Source: Aureimonas pseudogalii
GTDB lineage: Bacteria; Pseudomonadota; Alphaproteobacteria; Rhizobiales; Rhizobiaceae
Assembly: GCF_014196835.1 (NCBI RefSeq)
Contig: NZ_JACIEK010000023.1
Coordinates: forward strand, 1 to 40,641
Direction of reading: 5' to 3'
DNA: 40,641 nucleotides
Made by a program: the position numbers and the translations under genes. Each line of letters begins with the position of its first letter. Position 1 is the stretch's first letter. Below, in pieces: positions 13,249 to 21,511 of the stretch. The notes under the pieces were generated by a model. It saw only the letters and a list, made by a program, of their open reading frames with translations, searched no databases and was not told where the DNA came from.

Positions 13249-15108
13249 TTAGTTCGCGGGGTCGCGCCAGAAGGCGGGCAGGTAATAGCCGGTGATCGGC
13301 GTCGCGTCGGGGTGGCGGATGAAGCTCCAGCGCGCCAGCCACTGCTCGCCGATGTAGTAGAGCGGCACCACGTAGTGGCCGCTGATCAGCACCCGGTCGT
13401 AGGCATGGACGGCCGAGACGAAGTCCTCGCGCGAGCGGGCCGACACCATGGCGGCGATCATCGCATCGACCGCCGGGCTGGCGACGCCGGCGTAGTTGAA
13501 CGAGCCCGGCCGATCGCGCGCGGCCGAGCCCCAGCGGTTGAGCTGCTCGGCCCCCGGCGAGAGCGTGCCCGAAAATGCCGAAATCAGCACGTCGTAGTCG
13601 AAGGCCGACTTGCGCTTCTGGTACTGTGCGTCGTCCACCTGCCGCACCTTTGCGGTGACGCCGATGCGCGAGAGCGTGCGCGACCAGCCGAGTGCGATCC
13701 GCTGCTGCTCGAGCGACTGGACGAGGATTTCGAAGGCGAGGGGCCGCCCTTCGGCATCGACGAGTCGAGAGCCTTCGAAACGGTAGCCGGCGGCCTGGAG
13801 AAGCGCGAGCCCCTTGCGCAGGATGGTGCGGTCGCTGCCCGACCCGTCGCTGACCGGCGGCTTCCAGTCTCCGTCGAGCACCGCTGGATCGAGCTGATCG
13901 CGATAGGGAGCGAGAAGCGCGCGCTCGCGAGCGTCCTCCGGCAGGCTGAGGCTGGAGAGTTCGGAATTGTCGAAGAAGCCGCCAAGACGGCGATAGGCGC
14001 CATAGTAGAGGTTGGCGTTCGCCCATTCGAAGTCGAACAGCATCGCCAGCGCTTCGCGGACCCGCCCATCCGCGAAGGTCTCTCGCCGCGTGTTGAAGAA
14101 GAAGGCGGCGAGATTGGCCGGACGCCGGGTCTGGAAGACCTCCTTGATCACGCGACCGTCCGCGACGGCAGGAAAATCGTAGGCGGTGCGCCAGTGGCGC
14201 GGGTTGGGCTGCGCGTAGGGATAGACGTAGGTCAGCCCCTTCTTGAACGCCTCGAACTGGGCGTTCTGGTCGCGGTAGTACTCGACGGTGATTTCGTCGT
14301 AATTGTCGAGCCCCCGCTTCGTCGGCAGGTCTCTGGCCCAATAGTCCGGGTTGCGGCGATAGACGATGCGTTGTCCCGGCTCCACCCGCTCGATCAGGTA
14401 GGGGCCGGAGCCCACCAGCGGCTTGGTCGTGGTGTCGGCGATCGTCTTTTCGGTGAAGTCTCCGGCCGGCAGCACCGGCAGTCCGGCGAGCAGAAGCGGC
14501 AGTTCACGGTCGGCTTTCTCGTTGAAGGTGAAGCGGACGCCGCGCTCGCCTGTTTTTTCGACCCTGGCGACCTTCGATAGCCAGTTCGAGTATTGCGGAC
14601 GCACCGTGCCCTGGACGCGCAGGAGTTCCACCGTCGCCGTCACGTCCTCGGGCCGGATCGGGCGACCGTCCGAGAATTTCGCGCGCGGATCGAGCTGGAA
14701 TTCGACGAACGTGCGGTCCGCGTCCGTCTCGACGCTTTCGGCGACGAGACCGTAGTAGGTGAACGCTTCGTCGGCGGAGCGCTGCATCAGCGGCTCGAAG
14801 ACGAGATTGCCGAACTCCGGGTCGGCAAAGATTCCGCGCGCCGTCGTCAGGGCGCCGCGCACGCTGACCGGGTTCAAATTGTCGAAATCGCCGAAGACGC
14901 CGTAGACCATGCGGCCGCCCTTCGGGGCCGCCGGATTGGCGTAGGGGAAGTGATCGAAGCCTGCCGGCAAGTTCGGCTCGCCCTGCATCGCGATCCCGTG
15001 AGCGGGCGCGGCCTCGGCGCCCGAGACGACGTGCATCGCCATCAGAAGCGCGAAAGAAGCCGCCCCCGCGCTGCGGCGCAAGGCTCGGGACAGGTTGGAC
15101 GAGGGCAT
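13249..15108 (-). CDS. ABC transporter substrate-binding protein, family 5 (YejA-like)
   Basis: A periplasmic family 5 extracellular solute-binding protein of 619 residues, long like the YejA/microcin-C-type branch that binds peptides. A signal peptide is visible at residues about 10-40 (SAGAASFALLMAMHVVSG then AEAAPAHGIAM). The mature part shows FPYANPAAPKGGRMVYGVFG, FEPLMQRSADEAFTYYGL and the family core AKFSDGRPIRPEDV with VGSGPYLIE. The ATG at 15108 is preferred; a GTG at 15120 is also in frame, and the frame is open further upstream without signal-peptide character. No permease or ATPase genes flank it, so it is either an orphan receptor or its transporter is elsewhere. The ligand is not determined. 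Confidence 0.9.
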   Translation of the reverse strand: MPSSNLSRALRRSAGAASFALLMAMHVVSGAEAAPAHGIAMQGEPNLPAGFDHFPYANPAAPKGGRMVYGVFGDFDNLNPVSVRGALTTARGIFADPEFGNLVFEPLMQRSADEAFTYYGLVAESVETDADRTFVEFQLDPRAKFSDGRPIRPEDVTATVELLRVQGTVRPQYSNWLSKVARVEKTGERGVRFTFNEKADRELPLLLAGLPVLPAGDFTEKTIADTTTKPLVGSGPYLIERVEPGQRIVYRRNPDYWARDLPTKRGLDNYDEITVEYYRDQNAQFEAFKKGLTYVYPYAQPNPRHWRTAYDFPAVADGRVIKEVFQTRRPANLAAFFFNTRRETFADGRVREALAMLFDFEWANANLYYGAYRRLGGFFDNSELSSLSLPEDARERALLAPYRDQLDPAVLDGDWKPPVSDGSGSDRTILRKGLALLQAAGYRFEGSRLVDAEGRPLAFEILVQSLEQQRIALGWSRTLSRIGVTAKVRQVDDAQYQKRKSAFDYDVLISAFSGTLSPGAEQLNRWGSAARDRPGSFNYAGVASPAVDAMIAAMVSARSREDFVSAVHAYDRVLISGHYVVPLYYIGEQWLARWSFIRHPDATPITGYYLPAFWRDPAN

Positions 15109-15200
15109 TCGCAGGGTCACTCCATTCGCATTCCCGGCGAAATCTATCGAATCCTCCGGCACTTGCCTACCGCCCGCGGTGCCTCCTCCAGCTTCGCGCA

Positions 15201-15231
15201 GGTCTTCAAACGGCCGTATTTGCAGAAGACC
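15201..15231. repeat. Inverted repeat in the ialB leader region
   Basis: GGTCTTC at 15201-15207 and GAAGACC at 15225-15231 form a perfect 7-base inverted repeat around a 17-base spacer. Weaker complementarity (GCG/CGC and CCTCC/GGAGG) extends outwards. It lies about 68 bases upstream of the ialB GTG, within the divergent region shared with the solute-binding gene. It could be a regulator site or a leader hairpin; function is not shown. Confidence 0.4.
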
Positions 15232-15298
15232 GCGGAGGTGGTTATGCAGTCGGCGACCCTCGATCAGAGCCGATGCCGTAGAGAAGGATTCCCGTCCC

Positions 15299-15934
15299 GT
15301 GACAAACCGTTTCAAGACCATCGAGCGCACCGCGGCTGTCGTCGGGTTGGCCGCGGTCGCGAGCCTGCTGCCGGTCGCCGGCAGCGCGATGGCGCAGCAG
15401 GTGCCCGCCGAATGGTTCAAGGTTTGCTCCCCGCAGGCCGACAACAACATCTGCAACACGCAGTACACGATGATCGCCGACACCCGTCAGCTCATCACGG
15501 CGGTGAACCTCATCAACGTGACGGGCAAGGTGAACCAGAAGGTGCTTCAGGCCGTGGTGCCGACGGGCCGCGTCGTGCCGGCCGGCGTGCAGCTGCAGAT
15601 CGACGAGAACAAGCCACAGACGCTGAACTACTCGGTCTGCTTCCCCGACCGCTGCATCGCCGAGGCCGAGCTTTCCGATGCGCTGATCGCGTCGATGAAG
15701 AAGGGCAAGGTTCTGAAGGTCACCTCGGTCAACTTTCAGCGCCAGCCGAACCCGATCAACGTCTCGCTCTCGGGCTTCACGCAGGCCTATGACGGCCCGG
15801 CCCGCGCCCAGCCCGAGCTCGCCGAGCGTCAGCAGAAGCTGGACGACGCCCTGAAGAGCCAGGCGGACGCACGTCGCCAGCGCTTCGAGGACGCCCAGAA
15901 CAAGGCGAAGGCCGAGCCCGCCGCCGCGCAGTAA
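15299..15934 (+). CDS. Invasion-associated locus B (IalB) family secreted protein
   Basis: This 211-residue periplasmic protein belongs to the IalB family. The family is named from Bartonella, where it affects erythrocyte invasion, but it is widespread in non-pathogenic Hyphomicrobiales with no settled biochemical role. A signal peptide covers residues 1-35 (TAAVVGLAAVASLLPVAGSA then MAQQVPAEWFKVC). The family's paired cysteines are seen in WFKVCSPQADNNICNTQ and NYSVCFPDRCIAEAEL. A highly charged tail from about residue 175 (LAERQQKLDDALKSQADARR) is likely an alpha-helical extension. The only plausible start is GTG at 15299, with AAGGA 10 bases upstream. A strong terminator follows. Confidence 0.88.
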   Translation: MTNRFKTIERTAAVVGLAAVASLLPVAGSAMAQQVPAEWFKVCSPQADNNICNTQYTMIADTRQLITAVNLINVTGKVNQKVLQAVVPTGRVVPAGVQLQIDENKPQTLNYSVCFPDRCIAEAELSDALIASMKKGKVLKVTSVNFQRQPNPINVSLSGFTQAYDGPARAQPELAERQQKLDDALKSQADARRQRFEDAQNKAKAEPAAAQ

Positions 15935-15958
15935 AGCGCCAGAGCGATAGCGGTGGTG

Positions 15959-15985
15959 AACGGCGGCTTCGGCCGCCGTTTTCGT
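15959..15985 (+). terminator. Rho-independent terminator after ialB
   Basis: AACGGCGGC-TTCG-GCCGCCGTT forms a 9-pair GC-rich stem with a stable TTCG tetraloop, followed by TTCGTT. It lies 25 bases past the ialB stop and 19 bases before the end of the convergent hspQ gene, so it may serve both. Confidence 0.85.
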
Positions 15986-16003
15986 TCGGCGCTGCCGGCG
16001 GTG

Positions 16004-16342
16004 TCAGTTTCGACGTTCGCCGCGCAGCTGGTAGGCACCGCCGACCGGGCCGACGAAGATCTCCGCGATCTGCGGGTGGCGCACCGCCTGACCGGACTCG
16101 TCGGGAACGAGGTTCTGCTCCGAGACGTAGGCGATGTACTCGCTGTCGGCATTCTCGGCGAACAGATGGTAGAAGGGCTGATCCTTACGCGGCCGAACGT
16201 CGGCAGGGATCGACTGATACCACTCCTCGGTGTTGTCGAACTCGGGATCGACGTCGAAGATCACCCCCCTGAACGGGAACAGGCGGTGGCGGACGATCTG
16301 CCCGATGAAGAATCGAGCGGTCTGGGATGTGGAAGCGTTCAT
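16004..16342 (-). CDS. hspQ: Heat shock protein HspQ (hemimethylated-DNA-binding domain)
   Basis: HspQ/YccV-family protein of 112 residues. In enterobacteria HspQ is a specificity-enhancing factor of Lon protease, and the domain was first described as binding hemimethylated oriC. The conserved features are FFIGQIVRHRLFPFRGVIFD at residues 11-30, the FDNTEEWYQSIP segment, and QPFYHLFAENADSEYIAYV followed by VSEQNLVPDESGQ. The length and start match the family. It lies 79 bases downstream of the UbiH-type hydroxylase gene on the same strand and may be co-transcribed with it. Its function in this organism is inferred from homology. Confidence 0.93.
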   Translation of the reverse strand: MNASTSQTARFFIGQIVRHRLFPFRGVIFDVDPEFDNTEEWYQSIPADVRPRKDQPFYHLFAENADSEYIAYVSEQNLVPDESGQAVRHPQIAEIFVGPVGGAYQLRGERRN

Positions 16343-16421
16343 CCCTTCGATCTACCTCTCCGGCCGTCCGCATCGCAAGACGCCCCGTGCTGCATCGCGA
16401 TAGACGAGCCGCGTCGCCAGC

Positions 16422-17639
16422 TCAAACGCCGTCGCGACCGGGGGATATCGACCGGCCATTGCCGAACGGGCGGCGAAAGCCGAGACCGGGACCGGTTCCC
16501 TCCCGCATGACCAGACGCCGCAGCGCGCTCGACGACGACAACAGACCGAGGCCGACGTTTCGGAGCGCCTGCACCGGCAGGAACCCGGTGAGGAGCGAGC
16601 GGTTCAGCAGATCGACGGCCACGGTGCGCGAGGCGACGTCCGCGCGTCGCCGCGTCTCGTACTCGCGCAGCATGGTCGCCGACCCCGGATCGTCGCGGTG
16701 TTGCGCGGCGATCGCGACGAGATCGGCGGCGTCGCGCAGGCCGAGATTGAGGCCTTGTGCGCCGATGGGCGGAAAGACGTGTGCGGCCTCTCCGACGAGC
16801 GCCGATCGTTGCCCGCTCATGCGCGCGACCGTCGCTCCGCTCAGCGGAAAGCGCTGGATACCGTCCTCGACCTCGACGGCCCCGAGGATCGAATGCATCC
16901 GCTCCTCGACCATGCACGACAGACGACCGCGGTGAACGTCCACCAGGAGGTCCGCAGTCGCGGGCTCCTCGACCCAGACGAGCGAGGAGCGGCGACCGGG
17001 CAGGGGCACCTGCGTGAACGGACCGGTGCGGGTGTGGAACTCGGTGGAAGTCGAATGGTGGTCGCGGTCGTGCATGAAGTTCAGCACCACGGCGCTCTGC
17101 GGGTAGGCCCACGTCTTGAGGGCGATGGCGGCAGACTGCCGAATCACTGAGTTGCGCCCATCGGCGCCCACTGCGAGATCGGCCCGCACCTCGAGCCCCG
17201 CCGACCGGAGCACCACGGCGCCCTGAGTCGGCGTTACATCGAGGATCGGGTCTTCGACCACCGTCAGTCGATCTCCGAGCTGGGCCGCACGCTCCCGCAG
17301 CAAGCGCATCAGATCGGCGTTCATCACGTTGACGCCAAACGCGTCGCGCCCGATCTCGCTCGCGCGAAACTCCACGGTCGGCGCCCGCAGCAGCCGGCGC
17401 GTGTCGTCGACGAGGCGCATCGTCGTCATGGCTTGTCCGACCGAGCGCAGGTCCGTCCCGAGGCCGAGGCCTTCGATGAAATCGACCGATGGTCCGATCA
17501 AGGCCGTGGAGCGTCTGTCGGCGGCGTGGGATGGGGCGAACAGCACGGTGTCGAAGCCGGCCTGCGCGAAGCCGACTGCCGTCGCCCAGCCGGTCAGCCC
17601 GCCACCGACGACCGCCACTTCGCGCCTGATCCCGCTCAT
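16422..17639 (-). CDS. UbiH/UbiL-type FAD-dependent hydroxylase (ubiquinone biosynthesis)
   Basis: A 405-residue flavoprotein monooxygenase of the UbiH/UbiF/Coq6 family, which hydroxylates the ring during ubiquinone synthesis. The N-terminal dinucleotide loop is VAVVGGGLTGWATAVGFAQAG. The middle DG motif reads AVGADGRNSVIRQ, and the FAD ribityl motif is SALVGEAAHVFPPIGAQGLN, with E in place of the common D in GDAAH. The start ATG at 17639 leaves only seven residues before the first strand, as usual. Which ring position it acts on cannot be told from sequence; alphaproteobacterial UbiL can act on more than one position. It is transcribed divergently from pcs. Confidence 0.88.
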   Translation of the reverse strand: MSGIRREVAVVGGGLTGWATAVGFAQAGFDTVLFAPSHAADRRSTALIGPSVDFIEGLGLGTDLRSVGQAMTTMRLVDDTRRLLRAPTVEFRASEIGRDAFGVNVMNADLMRLLRERAAQLGDRLTVVEDPILDVTPTQGAVVLRSAGLEVRADLAVGADGRNSVIRQSAAIALKTWAYPQSAVVLNFMHDRDHHSTSTEFHTRTGPFTQVPLPGRRSSLVWVEEPATADLLVDVHRGRLSCMVEERMHSILGAVEVEDGIQRFPLSGATVARMSGQRSALVGEAAHVFPPIGAQGLNLGLRDAADLVAIAAQHRDDPGSATMLREYETRRRADVASRTVAVDLLNRSLLTGFLPVQALRNVGLGLLSSSSALRRLVMREGTGPGLGFRRPFGNGRSISPGRDGV

Positions 17640-17661
17640 GTCTTCACTCTCGTGTCATCCA

Positions 17662-17719
17662 TCGGTCACAGACCGACGGCGCCGTGGTCACTCTGGTCTT
17701 GCCGTTTCAGATACGGCAA
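17662..17719. promoter_or_regulatory. Two inverted repeats in the divergent ubi-hydroxylase/pcs promoter region
   Basis: TCGGTC-ACA-GACCGA (17662-17676) and TTGCCGT-TTCAGAT-ACGGCAA (17699-17719) are two perfect inverted repeats within the 153-base region between divergent genes. The second, with 7-base arms and a 7-base spacer, has the geometry of a dimeric regulator site. No known consensus is recognised; operator function is inferred from position and symmetry. Confidence 0.4.
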
Positions 17720-17792
17720 CGACAATGGATGGCAATGACGGACCGCCTGCGATACTCACGGAGCGGAACGGGTTCAGGATCAGGCAGGCGAC

Positions 17793-18527
17793 GTGACATC
17801 GAATTTCCGGCAGTGGCGGGCCTTCTCCGTCCATCTGCTGACGGCCAGCGGCGCCTTCTGGGCCTTCATGTCCATCATCGCGGCTGCCGACCAGCATTGG
17901 GTCCACATGTTCGCGTGGCTAGGCCTCGCGCTGTTCGTGGACGGCATCGACGGGCCGCTCGCCCGGCGCGCGGACGTGAAGACGGTGCTGCCGAACTGGT
18001 CCGGCGACATGCTGGACGCCATCATCGATTATTCGACCTACGTGCTGATTCCCGCCTTCGCGCTCTACCAATCCGGCATGATCGGCCGCCCGTGGTCCTT
18101 CGTCGCAGCCGGCCTCATCGTCATCACCAGCGCCGTCTACTACGCGGACATGCGCATGAAGACGAAGGACAACTTCTTCCGCGGTTTCCCCGTGACCTGG
18201 AACATGGTGGTCTTCACCCTCTTCGCGACCCGGCCCAACGAATGGACGGCGTTCCTCTTCGTGGCCTTCTGCTCGGCCGCCACCTTCCTGCCGATCAAGT
18301 TCCTGCACCCCGTGCGCGTCAGCCGGTGGCGCCCGCTCAACCTCGCGATCTTCGCCGTCTGGTCCGTGTGCAGCATCATCGCCCTGCTCGCGAACTTCGA
18401 GCCGGCCCCATGGGTGCGGACGGCGATCCTCGTCTCCGGCGTCTACCTCTTCTCGATCGGCGGCATCCTGCAACTCGCCGACCGCATTCGCGGTCGAGGC
18501 CCCATCAGCGAACCGAAGGGACATTGA
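17793..18527 (+). CDS. pcs: Phosphatidylcholine synthase
   Basis: Pcs condenses choline with CDP-diacylglycerol to make phosphatidylcholine, a membrane lipid route typical of Hyphomicrobiales. The 244-residue integral membrane protein has about seven hydrophobic segments. The CDP-alcohol phosphatidyltransferase motif is seen near residues 50-80 as DGIDGPLARRAD followed by WSGDMLDAIIDY, with the longer AR-to-G spacing characteristic of Pcs. The start is a GTG at 17793, preceded by AGGCAGG. An ATG at codon 26 would remove the first membrane segment. The next gene begins 2 bases after the stop, so co-transcription with the quinone reductase is likely. Confidence 0.95.
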   Translation: MTSNFRQWRAFSVHLLTASGAFWAFMSIIAAADQHWVHMFAWLGLALFVDGIDGPLARRADVKTVLPNWSGDMLDAIIDYSTYVLIPAFALYQSGMIGRPWSFVAAGLIVITSAVYYADMRMKTKDNFFRGFPVTWNMVVFTLFATRPNEWTAFLFVAFCSAATFLPIKFLHPVRVSRWRPLNLAIFAVWSVCSIIALLANFEPAPWVRTAILVSGVYLFSIGGILQLADRIRGRGPISEPKGH

Positions 18528-18529
18528 GC

Positions 18530-19504
18530 ATGGCCAACGCAATCGTCGTGGAGCGCCTGGGCGGGCCCGAAGTGCTCGAATGGAAGCCGATGGACAGCCG
18601 CGCGCTGGCATCCGGTGAAATCCGCGTCCGCCAGTTCGCCGCCGGGATCAACTTCATCGACGTCTACTTCCGCAACGGCACCTACAAGGCTGCGCAGCTG
18701 CCCTTCGTGCCGGGCAAGGAGGGCGTCGGCGAGATCGTCGAGATCGGCCCCGACATCACCGATCTCGGACTTGGCGACCGCGTCGCCTACAACGGCGCCG
18801 ACGGCGCCTATGCCGAAGAGATCGTGATCGCCGCCGCACTGGTGGCGCGCGTTCCGGACGGGATCTCCAACGAGGTCGCGGCCGCGATCATGCTGAAGGG
18901 CATGACGGCCGAGTATCTCCTGCGGCGCACCTTCGCGGTCGGGCCGGGCCATACGATCCTGATCCACGCGGCCGCCGGCGGCGTCGGACTGATCGCGGGG
19001 CAGTGGGCCAAGCATCTCGGCGCGACGGTGATCGGCACCGCCGGATCGGCCGAGAAGCGCGCCCTGGCGCTCGAGCACGGCTACGACCACGTCATCAACT
19101 ACCGGGACGAGGATTTCCCGCGCCGCGTCGCCGAGCTGACCGATGGGCGCAAATGCGACGTCGTCTACGATTCGGTGGGGCAGGACACGTTTCCGGCCAG
19201 CCTCGACTGCATCCGGCGCCTCGGCCTCTTCGTCAGCTTCGGGCAGTCGTCCGGCACGATCAAGAATTTCGAGCTGGCTCTCCTCAACCAGAAGGGATCG
19301 CTCTTCGCCACCCGGCCGAGCCTGATGGGCTACAACGCCACGAGGGCGGAGTTCGAAGCGTCGGCGGCGGCGCTGTTCGACGTCGTCGGGTCTGGCGCAG
19401 TGAAGGTGCGGGTCGATCAGCGCTACGATCTCAAGGATGCCGCGCAGGCGCATCGCGACCTCGAAGCACGCAAGACCACTGGCACGTCGATCCTGACGAT
19501 CTAA
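18530..19504 (+). CDS. NADPH:quinone oxidoreductase (zinc-independent MDR family)
   Basis: A 324-residue medium-chain dehydrogenase/reductase of the QOR type, which reduces quinones with NADPH in the cytoplasm. The N-terminal GroES-like part contains GINFIDVYFRNGTY and LPFVPGKEGVGEIVEIG. The Rossmann part has the NADPH motif HAAAGGVGLIAGQWAKHLGA and GTAGSAEKRALALEHG. The Cys/Glu zinc ligands of alcohol dehydrogenases are absent, as in QOR. Its ATG lies 2 bases after the pcs stop and its stop is 9 bases before the acyltransferase gene. The physiological substrate is not evident. Confidence 0.92.
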   Translation: MANAIVVERLGGPEVLEWKPMDSRALASGEIRVRQFAAGINFIDVYFRNGTYKAAQLPFVPGKEGVGEIVEIGPDITDLGLGDRVAYNGADGAYAEEIVIAAALVARVPDGISNEVAAAIMLKGMTAEYLLRRTFAVGPGHTILIHAAAGGVGLIAGQWAKHLGATVIGTAGSAEKRALALEHGYDHVINYRDEDFPRRVAELTDGRKCDVVYDSVGQDTFPASLDCIRRLGLFVSFGQSSGTIKNFELALLNQKGSLFATRPSLMGYNATRAEFEASAAALFDVVGSGAVKVRVDQRYDLKDAAQAHRDLEARKTTGTSILTI

Positions 19505-19513
19505 ACGACAAGC

Positions 19514-20794
19514 ATGAGCTCGACCGACACCGACGAGCGGGCGGCCAGGCCGGGCGGCGCTTCGATCTTCGACGGCCCGGTCGCGACGGCCGCGAGTCGA
19601 GCGGACGGACGCCGCAATCGGAACCTGCAATGGCTGCGCGCCTTCGCGGCGCTCAGCGTGGTGCTCTACCACGCGAGCGTCTATCTCGACCGCTTCGTCG
19701 GCGACGACCGCTTCCTGCGCCTGTTCGACGGGCGCTTCGGCCTGCTCGGCGTTGCGATCTTCTTCGCCATCTCCGGTTACCTGATGGCGGAGATCCTGCC
19801 GCGAACCGATCCCTGGTCGTTCCTCACGCATCGCGTCGTCCGCATCTATCCGATCTTCCTGATCGTCCTGGGATCGCTGATCGTCGCGCGGGGCAAGTTC
19901 GCCGAGTTCGATCTGTGGGCCATGACGCTGGTTCCGGTGGGGGAAGGGCGCATCTACTATCTCGGCGTCGAGTGGACGCTGCTCTTCGAGACGAGTTTCT
20001 ACGTCTTCCTGTTCGTCTGCTCGCTCATCGGCCTGAAGCGCCATCTCGACGTCGTCGCGCTGATTTGGCTCGGCAGTCTTTCCGTCGCTCCCTTCATAGT
20101 TCCGCTCGATCAGACCATCCTGACACCCACAGCCGCGCAGCTGCCGTTCATGGCCGTCAACGCTGCCTTCGCGGGCGGCCTCCTGCTGCCGCGTCTCATT
20201 CGTCTGGGGCTGGTGCAGCCGGCCTTGGCGGTGATCGCCGTCGGCTCCATGCTGCTGTCGGGCGCGTTTTCGTTCGGAGGCGACCGCTGGGTCGCCGCCG
20301 CGACGGCGGTCTTCCTAGTCGGGTTCGCCGTCGCCTACGATCGTACGTTTCCCGTTCATGATGGGGTCGTCGCTCGCTCGCTCGATCGGTTGGGCGACTG
20401 GAGCTACGCCCTTTACCTATGCCACGCGCCCCTGATCATCGGGCTGATGATCTCCCGTCCGCCCATCCCCGCGGAGCTCCTCTGGGTGGCGGGCGTACTC
20501 GGACCGCTCTGCGTCGCCATTCCCTACGGAATCATCGACATCCGCCTCTATGCCATCCTGAAGCGGGGCATCGACACGGCGCCCGGACTGGTTCGGATCG
20601 CGATCGCCTCGGTCTATGTCGCCGCATTTCTCGCGGTCGCCGGCTTCGCCGCGATCCGGGGAACGGGTGCGACGGCACAGGCCCCCATCGCGCAGCCGGT
20701 CGCCGCTCCGCGAGTGCCCTCGACGGAGCCGACCGCACCGACCCTCGTGCCGGTGCCAACGGTGCCCGTCCCGCCACCATTGCGACTGCCGTGA
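19514..20794 (+). CDS. Acyltransferase family 3 (OafA/YrhL-type) membrane protein
   Basis: A 426-residue multi-pass inner-membrane acyltransferase of the Acyl_transf_3 family, whose members O-acetylate or O-acylate cell-surface polysaccharides and other exported molecules. The family signature LQWLRAFAALSVVLYHAS, with the catalytic histidine, lies near residue 38-55, and FFAISGYLMAE and THRVVRIYPIF follow. About ten hydrophobic segments run to residue 380. A proline-rich tail (PVPTVPVPPPLRLP) lies after the last helix. The first 35 residues are polar and cytoplasmic. It is the last gene of the pcs-qor set. The acceptor is unknown, and no polysaccharide genes are nearby to suggest one. Confidence 0.92.
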   Translation: MSSTDTDERAARPGGASIFDGPVATAASRADGRRNRNLQWLRAFAALSVVLYHASVYLDRFVGDDRFLRLFDGRFGLLGVAIFFAISGYLMAEILPRTDPWSFLTHRVVRIYPIFLIVLGSLIVARGKFAEFDLWAMTLVPVGEGRIYYLGVEWTLLFETSFYVFLFVCSLIGLKRHLDVVALIWLGSLSVAPFIVPLDQTILTPTAAQLPFMAVNAAFAGGLLLPRLIRLGLVQPALAVIAVGSMLLSGAFSFGGDRWVAAATAVFLVGFAVAYDRTFPVHDGVVARSLDRLGDWSYALYLCHAPLIIGLMISRPPIPAELLWVAGVLGPLCVAIPYGIIDIRLYAILKRGIDTAPGLVRIAIASVYVAAFLAVAGFAAIRGTGATAQAPIAQPVAAPRVPSTEPTAPTLVPVPTVPVPPPLRLP

Positions 20795-20839
20795 CGACCC
20801 CTTGCACAAGCCCAACCCCTCGCTTAGAGCGAATGCGCC

Positions 20840-20929
20840 GGATGGGTGGCCGAGTGGTTTAAGGCAGCGGTCTTGAAAACCGCCGTGCGGGGAACCGTAC
20901 CGTGAGTTCGAATCTCACCCCATCCGCCA
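20840..20929 (+). tRNA. tRNA-Ser (anticodon TGA)
   Basis: A class II tRNA with a long variable arm. The acceptor GGATGGG pairs with CCCATCC. The anticodon stem GCGGT/ACCGC holds loop CTTGAAA with anticodon TGA. The variable arm is the GTGCGGGGAACCGTAC segment, and the T arm is GTGAG/CTCAC around TTCGAAT. The discriminator is G and CCA is encoded at 20927-20929. It sits 45 bases after the acyltransferase stop. Confidence 0.97.
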
Positions 20930-21030
20930 ACGACTCCACGATCTCGGTCACGTTTGCGAAGGCCGTGCATGCGCCGGCGGGCGATCGTGTATAGGTGGTG
21001 GTTCCCGTTCTCCGTGCGATCGAGTTGCTG

Positions 21031-21240
21031 ATGCCCCGTCTTCCCCAGAACCGTCGGTCCGGGTCTCTCTGGGCCATCGTCACAGCCATCGCGATTCTCG
21101 TGGTCCTCTATTTCATGTTCTTCAGCAGCCGCGAGGGGGCGGCGCCGTCCGCCTCGGGTCCGGTGGCGCCGAACGAGACACCAGAGGCGGGATCGCGTGC
21201 TCCCGTCCCGTCCGGAGGCGGCGCACCGTCGGGCAACTGA
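21031..21240 (+). CDS. Small single-pass membrane protein of unknown function
   Basis: A 69-residue reading frame with a basic N-terminus (MPRLPQNRRSGS), one strong membrane helix at about residues 13-31 (LWAIVTAIAILVVLYFMFF), and a Ser/Pro/Gly/Ala-rich tail of about 35 residues that would be periplasmic by the positive-inside rule. I do not recognise a family. The frame also extends upstream to 20995, but the ATG at 21031 gives the conventional short leader and is preferred. Its position just after tRNA-Ser and before rlpA gives no functional hint. Coding status rests on the sharply defined hydrophobic segment. Confidence 0.5.
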   Translation: MPRLPQNRRSGSLWAIVTAIAILVVLYFMFFSSREGAAPSASGPVAPNETPEAGSRAPVPSGGGAPSGN

Positions 21241-21511
21241 GGCCATCCTCCGGACGTCGGCGATGCGGGAGGTGGCCGACCTCCGCCTCGAGACGCGAAC
21301 GTCTCGCCGAGCAAGGCGCGCCGTCGACGATCGTTGGTCTGGGGTTCCACGCGATCAAGGACACGCGTGGCGCGTCGGTCACACCCGCTTCCGTAAACGG
21401 TGGGAGACGACGTTTTGGCGTGACCGGCGGCATTTTTATCTGTTCGTAATGTTTTTTCGCGAGGAGTAGCGCGTGAGACTCATGCGCCGACCAGTGAAGA
21501 GGAACGAACGA

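Noticed and set aside
21241-21511. Hairpin GGAGGT-GGCCG-ACCTCC near 21268-21284 as terminator
   Set aside because: Short 6-pair stem with no T-run; the 270-base gap otherwise holds no gene or motif that can be supported.
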